A DNA stretch of 64,000 nucleotides, taken from the NCBI GenBank assembly GCA_030077755.1, contig JAQJZZ010000012.1:1116001-1180000 (forward strand). The letters run 5' to 3'. Source of the DNA: Filosporella fistucella. Taxonomy: Eukaryota > Ascomycota > Leotiomycetes > Helotiales. The notes under the pieces are model-generated. The model did no database searches. It saw nothing but the letters and a program-made list of their open reading frames with translations, and was not told the DNA's origin. The position numbers were made by a program, and so were the translations under genes. Within the stretch, counting starts at the first letter, position 1, and each line of letters opens with the position of its first letter. This document shows positions 57,162 to 64,000 of the stretch, in pieces.

Positions 57162-59600
57162 ATGAGGGAAATGAAGGAGTGGAAAGATGGAGTAGAAGAC
57201 GGATTGTTGAAGGAAGAGGGGGATCTGGAATTGAGTGATGAAGAGGAGGAAGTTCAGGTCAAAGTCACTAGAGGGAGTGTTAGGAGTACGGTCTGGATGA
57301 TTCTTGCTACGATAGCCACGATTAATGGGAGGAGGGTACTTGGGGGTGGTTTTCGTGAGTATAGTTTGCGTTCCTAGAGAAATGACACGTGCTAATCTGA
57401 TTTACAGCTTATCGTGAGTACTGCTCTTTTGAATAAGAAGATGACAATGGCCCTCCTTTTAATCAAAATACTGGAAGAAAATGCACTGATTCGTTTCTAG
57501 CTTTTTATTTCATGCTTCTACTGCAGATAGGGGCTTATGTCACAGTCGCACTCATTGTCCTCCTCGTAAGGCTGAGGAATTTCCGAGCGCCAAGACGAAA
57601 AGAAGCAGATGAGAAGTATACTTGGCTAGAAACCATTTTCATTGGCTTCAGGATTGTGGTTTCCTCTTCAATAGCTGGTGTTGCTATATTATGTGGAGCT
57701 CAAGCTCTACTAAATTTCCCGAACCTTCCTGTTCTTGCGATGCTTCCGGTATGCTCAACTTTTTTTTTAATCGGAGAATGGACCATTATGGCTAACGAAA
57801 CAGATCATGACCTATGTCTTTGACAGCATCCTCTTTCGGTTCGCGCATTCTTTATGTCTGTTCCCTAGAGGTCAAGACATTTCATTCCGAAGGATTTACA
57901 AGGTATCTTTCGTCTTGCTTGGTATAGCTGCAGCACTCTTCGACGACTACCGACTCAATCTCCGAGCGCTGCTCGTATCTCTTGCTGCGTCTTTCTTTTT
58001 CAGTCTTTCCAAAGTCTTCGCAAAAATTGGCCCGAGGATCGAACAGAAAGGGACCAGAACATGGGAGTCTCCATTGAAGCTCTATCTGTTGGCTGCACTC
58101 CCGCCTTTGATTTTGGCTGCGGTCGCAACTACGAAGTTCGAAAATTACGTGGCTGCTTCGATAACTGCCAGGTCGTGGACGGTGTTATATCGAGTCATGA
58201 ATCTTGGCCCTGGTGTCTTGCTTCACATTATATTTAACAGCGCTTTGAACGCTGCCTACCCTTTTACATCTGAAGAGCATGTGGGAGGTGCTCTGGAAGA
58301 AACGAGCGAGGAGGCAAAAGATGCAGTTGCTACAACTTTACAAACCGGGTTCTGGATCTTCATAATAGGAGTCTTTAGGAGCGAATACAACCTCATCACC
58401 TGGCCACAGGCAATTGCCTTCACCCTCATATACATCATCACTGTCGGCCCAAAACATATCGGCTACTACCCACCACGAGCACTGAATCTCATACTCCGCT
58501 TAACCCGACGACGATCTCTCCCGATCCACCCAGAGCCATGGCAATTCTCTTTCTTCCTCCTAACCACCACCGCCATCTTTGGCGTTCTTCTCAGCATCAA
58601 TGCCATGTTCTGGGTTGACACAGTCGCTCACGGTCAGGACATGAAAACATGGCTTGGCCCCTCAAATCTCTTCCTGGACACAACCTATCGTCCCCCACAA
58701 CTCCGCTCTTTCGATGTAATCATTGCACACCAACCTGGTGATCCGGAAGCCTCCATCGCAGAATTGATATCTTGGTTCGGTGAACACTGGAAGATCTCGG
58801 GCTTAAGCCCAAAGATCACAATTTATACCAAAGATGCGGCATTTAACATGACGTCTGCAAACGCTGAATATCTACGTGGCTCTTTCGTAGGCGATCTTGG
58901 TATCCAATCTCTTCGTAATACTGGTGGCGTATCAGCAAGCTACCTCCACCACATCCTATATGCCTGGGAATTTCTTCCTGTACAATCCATCTTCCTAACC
59001 ACCAATAGTACGCCCTCCTCTCTCCATCATCTCCTCAGCACCAGAATCGACAATTATTTTGTCCCTCCTGACTTCCCAATCCCAGACGCCGCTCCAAAGA
59101 CTGGCTTCTTGAATTTGGGAGAACAGGAGGTTTGCTATTGCGGAAATTGTTTTGATAGTCTAGGTTGGGAAGATTCCTTCCACCTCGTACCTAGCATGTG
59201 GAGTGCTGCTCGCCCTGGGGCGAAAACATGCGAGAGTGTGGTGTTGACGTATGGGAATAATTTCATTGCTTCAGCAGCGAGAATCAAGGGATTGAAAAGA
59301 GAGGTGTACCAGTTACTTTATGATGCTCTCATGAATGAAGATATTGGAAATGCGTGGGCGCATGCCCGAGAGAAACTGCCGATCATGAAGAATGGTGAGG
59401 AGGGAAGGGGGAGATGGGCTGAGGGGGAGGTGTATGGAGTGCCGGATAGTAAAGAGAGACCTTACTTGGGATTTACAGTTGAGAGATTATGGGGTGTGCT
59501 CCTGCAGTGCAGTAATGGCGGGTTAGCGTGGAGATGTCCTAATCTGGAGATGGGGTGGAGGAGAGGAGGTGGAAAGGAGGACTGTGGGTGCGTTGAGTAG
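57162..59600 (+). CDS. Multi-pass membrane protein fused to C-terminal DUF3431 domain
   Basis: Exons 57162-57354, a 6-nt microexon 57408-57413, 57501-57748 and 57804-59600 give 747 residues (745 without the microexon; both keep frame). After an acidic N-terminus (DLELSDEEEEVQV) there are about nine to ten membrane helices resembling a drug/metabolite or nucleotide-sugar transporter fold, e.g. FYFMLLLQIGAYVTVALIVLL and VFRSEYNLITWPQAIAFTLIYI. From about residue 450 the DUF3431 domain begins (FDVIIAHQPGD), continuing with ITIYTKDAA, NTGGVSASYLHHILYAWEFLP and FLTTNS, and ends near 660. DUF3431 proteins are often described as putative glycosyltransferase-like, but the function is unproven. A role in cell-surface glycan transfer is only a guess. 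The start at 57162 is the first ATG in the frame. Confidence 0.85.
57408..57413 (+). other. Apparent 6-nt microexon (CTTATC)
   Basis: Preceded by a branch site and acceptor (GCTAATC ... TTTACAG) and followed by a consensus donor (GTGAGT). Inclusion adds two residues and keeps frame with both flanking exons; skipping also keeps frame. Confidence 0.6.
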
Positions 59601-60369
59601 GGATCTGTCTAAGTTTCCCGATTCCCGTTTCCCGCGGTTGAGGCTGGGGGAGATCGACAGTTTTGAATCCGGCAAGGAGACGAGACAATAGCTTTGAGCT
59701 ACCTTGAAGAAGGGAAGCGAGCGATGTGATGATGGGAAAACACGGTTTCTTTGTATGTATTGTACTTGTAGTTTAGACAGGTCTGGCGTTTGGTGTCGGT
59801 GCTGGTAGATGCATTAGAGGTGCATACTTGGATGCATCATTCCATCTCTTTCTGAGATGCGAAATTCAATAAAGTAAGATAGAAATTAGGAATCACATTT
59901 ATTCTATGTAACTTCCAATCATATTTTAGTTTTTTCACTTCATCATTCATTCAAACCTACCTTACCATCTAAGAATCCTCCACCCATCTGCCATCCAAAC
60001 ACTTCATCCCACTACTCTGAATTATAAACATTCCCATGCCATCCGATTCCTCCAAACAAGAGACCCGCTTCGCAAGTAACCTCACCTGTCTGAAATATAA
60101 AAATGACAGTGGCTGTGTCTGTTGAAAGTGTGAATACGGGGATGCGATGCGAAGGAGTTGCGACGGTTTGGAATCATGATCTCTGTGTAGAGGCTAGTCT
60201 AGTCTGTTGTGGGAGGAAGCGAGGATGAGGAGGATGTGTATTAGGGTGGAATAGGGAGAGGTGGAGGAGTGGAAGGGGAGTGGAGGGTGCTTAATTCTCT
60301 GATGGAGGCAGGAAAGGAAGGGAATGGACTAGTGTGCTATTGAAACTGGTTAGAGATGGGTTGTTTTAT

Positions 60370-60545
60370 GGGGATTTGTGGGAGCGTATTGGTGGATTTA
60401 TGGTCGGACTGGGATTATGGTTGGGATTACAAATTGGGTTTATGGGCGGAATCACGGCTAGAATTATGTAGGGCTGGAATTTTGGGTTGGGTTTATGAAT
60501 TGGGTTTATAGGAGGAATCATAGTTGGAAATATGGTTGGAGTTGA
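60370..60545 (+). repeat. Degenerate G/T-rich tract (GGGTTTATG / GGGATTATG units)
   Basis: About a dozen loosely repeated 9-13-base units of the type (T)TGGGTTTATG or GGGATTATGG with variable spacing, on one strand only. It looks like decayed simple sequence. Confidence 0.5.
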
Positions 60546-61902
60546 AATATGTTTTTCTGCATTGCGCGGAAGTATAGGTAACTTTCAGAATGAGGTATCT
60601 CAATGCTGCTAAGAATCAAAATATGCAGTCACCACAATGCCTATAACTCTATCCTTATTCTTGATGCAACTTGAAATTTAAAATATGATTATGATGTCGA
60701 GGAGACTTTGGTGACGAGAGGTTCACAACTTTCTCCTAGGCGGAATCAATATTTCTAATCAACGAGGGTACGATCCTTCAATTTGGTGTATTGTAATCAC
60801 TGCTATTGTTCTGATCTGCGCTGGTAAATCCGCTAAAATTTATTGCGCCTCCAACGTCAACGGCTACCTGATTCAAGCATTGCCGATATTTTGTCTGAAT
60901 ATCTGGCGCTTTGGTCTCTTTCTCAGTCTCGGTCTGTCGGCCCAGTCCAAAACTCGTATAAATATCGGCAGAAGTTGTTTTGTCACAACCTCAGAAAAGA
61001 CGAAATGGGACTAATCATCCCCACTTTAGTCGCAACTTTCCTTCATCTCGTCGCCAAAACGTCCATGTGTAGGCCGTTGTCGTCTGGCGTTTGGCGTTTG
61101 ACACCAGTCGTGGCGCAGCCCGTTTAGATTATGGAAAGAAAGTTTGGACCTCGACACAGTTTCAAAACCTCCTGCCTCCTTCGCCTGGTGGACGTCGGAT
61201 TTTCAGAAACATTGTCGCCTAGGACATGCTTCCTAGACGTGTATCACTCGATCGCCCTTGGGGAGTAGATCATGCAAAGCATTCTCGTGTTTCTTGGAGT
61301 TGAGACAAGCAAGGTTAACCGAGCGGCCAAGCGCCTCTGCTCCATGTTTCAATTGCTTGAGCTGACAAGACGACTCTGTGTTTCGATCTCCACTGGTTGA
61401 TGAAGATCCACACGACCTTGGTTACATGATGTGCGACCCAGTGCGGGCGTCTCTGATATGTGTGATATGTGCTTTTGTTATTGTCAATGTGTGAAGCTAC
61501 ATGTTACTTTGGATGAGAGTGCAACACATATTGATCTGAAAGTTTTCAGAGGGCTCAAAGCTAGATTAATACTCGAGATAAAAAAAAATTATATTGAATC
61601 AACTTTACTACTGCACAACTACGCCATTCCAAGAAATTCCAAGCTTCCAAGCCCAAATCGTGGAAAATCTTCCGGCTTGGGCTTGGCATCGAAGCTTGAA
61701 ACTAAGCGGAGTACCAAATCGTGAGGCTAGTTAGCCGCCGCCGCCCAACTTCACATACAACTGACATTGAATTGCCAAGAGAACTGTGCATAACATCTAG
61801 GGTCGTCCTGTTACACTCAAAGCGGCTCAGATGAGGGGGGCGACGGCACATCGGCTGGACATCGTGAAAGTCTGCTTGGCCAAGTTAACCACCTCGCAAG
61901 AG

Positions 61903-61910
61903 TATATATT
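61903..61910 (+). promoter_or_regulatory. Probable TATA box of the Egh16-like gene
   Basis: TATATATT about 195 bp before the ATG, followed by a CT-rich leader, as in strongly regulated fungal genes. Confidence 0.5.
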
Positions 61911-62105
61911 TTCTGGTTGCCGTCACTTCATCTCGACTTTTTTTCATCATCATTCACATCCTCTTTCTGCCTTTTCAATTCTAATTAATCCACAGCCGGT
62001 TGATTCGGTCTGCTTTGCTCACTTTACAATCACTTTTGTATCATCTTAACTTCAAGCCTCTCTTTACTTCTCTGCAAGTCAGAATATCAAAAAGCTTATA
62101 TCATC

Positions 62106-62946
62106 ATGTATACCGGATCAATTATCGTTCTCGCCCTCTCGGCTGCCAGCATGGTTAGTGCTCACGGCAAGGTTACCAAGGTTGTGTAAGTGATCCTCAA
62201 AAATGATTCGTCACATTGCATCACTCACACTTCTTAGTGGTGATCAAGGTGGAAATGGTACCGCTCTCGCTATCATGGGAGGTGTTGTACCTCAATTCGG
62301 AGCCAATGCTGCTACTGAGAAAGACACCACTGTATTTGGAGGCAATCCCAATGACCCTACAAAGGACGGTCTCGGAAAGACTGCTGCCAATGGCGCTGTT
62401 AAGGTCGCTGATCTCAAGTCTGCCATGGCTCAGTCCGGTGCTACTCTCCCTCAAGTAGCTGCTGATGGAACTGGAACTATCACCGGTACATGGAGAATCG
62501 TCACCAGTGACGGAACAGCCAACAACAAGAATGGCGACCTCTTTGCTGTCATCGACCCAACCGGCACCGGTGCTTTCGCTTCCGGCACTCAACTCGTAGC
62601 CACCTCCGACATGGTCGGCAACGGACAAGGCAACGTCGTCCAACGATCCGTGACAAAGGTTCTCCGCGCTCTCGGAAAGCGAGCCACCAACGTCGGTGCC
62701 GATGCTCCATTTACAGTCAAGGTCCCAGCTGGAACTACATGCACAGGTACTGATGCTGCTGCTGGAGTGACCAACTTCTGTCTCATGAAGATCGCCAACA
62801 ACAACGGTGCCGGACCTTTCGGAGGAAGCATCGCTTTCCAGATGGCCGGTGCTGGAGGAGCTGCTGCTGCGCCTGCTGCCGGTACAACTACTACTACGGC
62901 TGCTGCCAAGAAGGCTGGAAAGAGAGGCTCCGTCTACACCGCATAA
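62106..62946 (+). CDS. Egh16-like (DUF3129) secreted protein, appressorium/GAS1-MAS3 type
   Basis: Secreted protein of the family first found in powdery mildew (Egh16) and in rice blast (Gas1/Mas3), where members are made in appressoria and contribute to penetration. Two exons (62106-62185, 62238-62946) give 262 residues. The signal peptide MYTGSIIVLALSAASMVSA is followed by HGKVTKVVGDQGGNGTALAI, the family's N-terminal signature. Later segments NPNDPTKDGLGKTAANG, ITGTWRIVTSDG and GNGQGNVVQRSVTK and a four-Cys-poor middle agree with the family. The tail is Ala/Thr-rich (about 215-245) and ends basic, KRGSVYTA. The ATG is fixed by the signal peptide and by the intron that joins V and GDQGG. 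Confidence 0.92.
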
Positions 62947-63083
62947 GCGGTAGGAAATGAACGGGCTTCATTACTTACTCACTGATGGAGAGGGATAAGG
63001 AGAGTTTAGAGAGGGTGGATGTATGTTCTCTATGAATTTATGAGAGAGTTGAATTTCCGTATTATGTAAATAAATTGAGCAAT
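62947..63083. other. 3' flank of the Egh16-like gene
   Basis: Short untranslated flank leading into the 51-bp tandem repeat. Confidence 0.4.
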
Positions 63084-63287
63084 CTGATCAGGGTTAACAG
63101 ACTTTCTTTTCTTGATGATGTATCTTACAGTTACCTGATCAGCGTTGACAAACATTCTTTTCTTGATGATATAAATTATAGGTATCTGATCTGTATGAAC
63201 AAACATTCTTTTCTTGATTATACATATCATGGGTACCTTATTAGTATTGACGAACATCCTTCCCACAGTGATACAACTCACAATATT
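63084..63287. repeat. Four tandem copies of a 51-bp unit
   Basis: Units start at 63084, 63135, 63186 and 63237 with no indels. Units 1-3 are similar throughout (CTGATC ... CTTTCTTTTCTTGAT or CATTCTTTTCTTGAT); unit 4 is more diverged. Because 51 is 17 codons, frames stay open through the array on both strands (e.g. plus YLISVDKHSFLDD and minus KKRMFVHTDQIPI). Confidence 0.85.
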
Positions 63288-63948
63288 GAAGTGTAGAATA
63301 AATTATGGATGTATAAGTAAGTAGAAGTGTATATTTTAGTTCATGCCTTGAAATTGAGCAGCCAATCACGCTTGGCAATCCATATTTGTCGGTGATCCGG
63401 AGAGTGAATGACGAGCGGGTTGAGAAACTTGTACCTTTCATAGTTAAGGTCGTTTTCGTGGTTGTTGTGAAGCCACAAGCGAGCTCGCTAAGAAAAGGAG
63501 GACGATCCTCGACTGGCCAACTTGCATTTGATGTATGTTATATATTTATTCTTCGATATCTATATTTATTTTTCGATATCACTTCAAATGCAGAAGATAA
63601 ATTCCAGATTCAGTAGAATTGAAAATCTTAAGAAGTCAGATTGTGAGATTGCACGTGAATTATTGGCGGTATTTGAGACACTCGTACCTCGTACAGGTCG
63701 TTTTGACGCCACCAACACTCGATAAGAACATGAGAATAACATCTAAGATACACTCATTGCTTTCAAGAACACCATTTATTTACTTTTGAAAACTTTCCGA
63801 GATTGCATTGTGTCACTCGGAAGTTCCGATGTCCCATCATGAAATTCCATTATCTTGACGGGAGGAGAAATATAATAAATACCCCTACTCTTCAGGAAAC
63901 CCGAAAAATAGCACAATTTCATTCAGGTCACTCTTTCCCCTCTTGATC
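63288..63948. other. Intergenic, promoter of the edge gene
   Basis: AT-rich. A TATA-like TATAATAAATA lies at 63871-63881, 68-78 bp before the ATG of the edge frame. No other feature recognised. Confidence 0.5.
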
Positions 63949-64000
63949 ATGAGGCTCTCCTTATCCACTGTCTTTTATGGCATTTTCATCGCAAAACAAA
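63949..64000 (+). CDS. 5' end of a possible secreted protein, cut by window edge
   Basis: Only 17 codons are visible. They start with ATG after a TATA-like box and CT-rich leader and read MRLSLSTVFYGIFIAKQ, a basic residue then a hydrophobic run, as at the start of a signal peptide. Nothing more can be said from this window. Confidence 0.4.
   Translation, partial: MRLSLSTVFYGIFIAKQ

Larger units (their letters stand above)
59601..62105. other. 2.5-kb gene-free region upstream of the Egh16-like gene
   Basis: No supportable gene. It contains a G/T-rich degenerate tract (60370-60545) and a tRNA-like B-box that does not fold into a tRNA. The last 250 bp hold the promoter and a pyrimidine-rich leader of the Egh16-like gene. 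This long upstream region would suit a developmentally regulated gene. Confidence 0.5.

Noticed and set aside
61305..61405. tRNA-like sequence (GGTTAACCGAGCGGCC and GTTTCGATC boxes)
   Set aside because: A and B box resemblance is present, but T-arm and acceptor strands do not pair; at most a decayed tRNA relic.
1..64000. CRISPR array, rRNA genes, transposase or reverse transcriptase genes
   Set aside because: I looked for regular spaced repeats, rRNA cores and DDE or RT motifs in the frames and found none.

Overview
The window reads as a filamentous ascomycete (Pezizomycotina) nuclear chromosome. Genes are split by many short introns (mostly 45-65 nt) with GT/AG borders and CTAAC/CTGAC branch sites. 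The products include a Zn2Cys6 regulator, a Dal5-type permease, VMA1, VPS1, CYK3, a Gid7-like WD40 protein and an Egh16-type secreted protein. The gene set and a RIP-like mutation footprint would fit Leotiomycetes (Helotiales), but the genus is not resolved. All gene models were rebuilt by hand. Every complete model keeps an open frame through all its junctions and its summed exon length is a multiple of three.

Layout. (1) 1-10.45 kb is a compact nitrogen-catabolism neighbourhood: a Zn2Cys6 factor (cut by the left edge), a peroxisomal-type FAD amine oxidase, an allantoate/Dal5-family permease and, divergently, a full-length 5-oxoprolinase. (2) 10.5-22.7 kb is an accessory island. It holds a very large degenerate-kinase protein with a long C-terminal module of unknown function, an AT-rich patch carrying a RIP-like decayed copy of the 3' end of a nearby RING gene, a broken paralogue of the kinase, a small secreted protein with ten cysteines followed by a pentanucleotide repeat, and the RING gene itself, whose 5' reading frame is interrupted by a stop. 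(3) 22.7-34.9 kb is housekeeping: V-ATPase subunit A, Gid7/WDR26 homologue, ribokinase, dynamin-like Vps1. (4) 34.8-38.2 kb has no gene I can support. (5) 38.2-48.1 kb carries a peroxisomal CoA-transferase family III/AMACR-like enzyme, a sugar transporter, an unrecognised probable nuclear protein and an APH-family phosphotransferase. (6) 48.7-55.3 kb has a GCK-family kinase and Cyk3 head to head, both of families linked to septation. (7) 57.2-59.6 kb encodes a membrane protein fused to a DUF3431 domain, with an apparent 6-nt microexon. (8) 62.1-64.0 kb has an Egh16-like secreted protein, a 51-bp tandem repeat open on both strands, and the first codons of another possibly secreted protein at the right edge.

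How the genes may work together: the left cluster could import small nitrogen compounds, oxidise an amine and open 5-oxoproline to glutamate under its own regulator. The GCK kinase and Cyk3 pair may share a divergent control region. The island mixes rapidly evolving, broken and RIP-touched sequence and is the most likely place for an undescribed system, built around the giant kinase-like protein.
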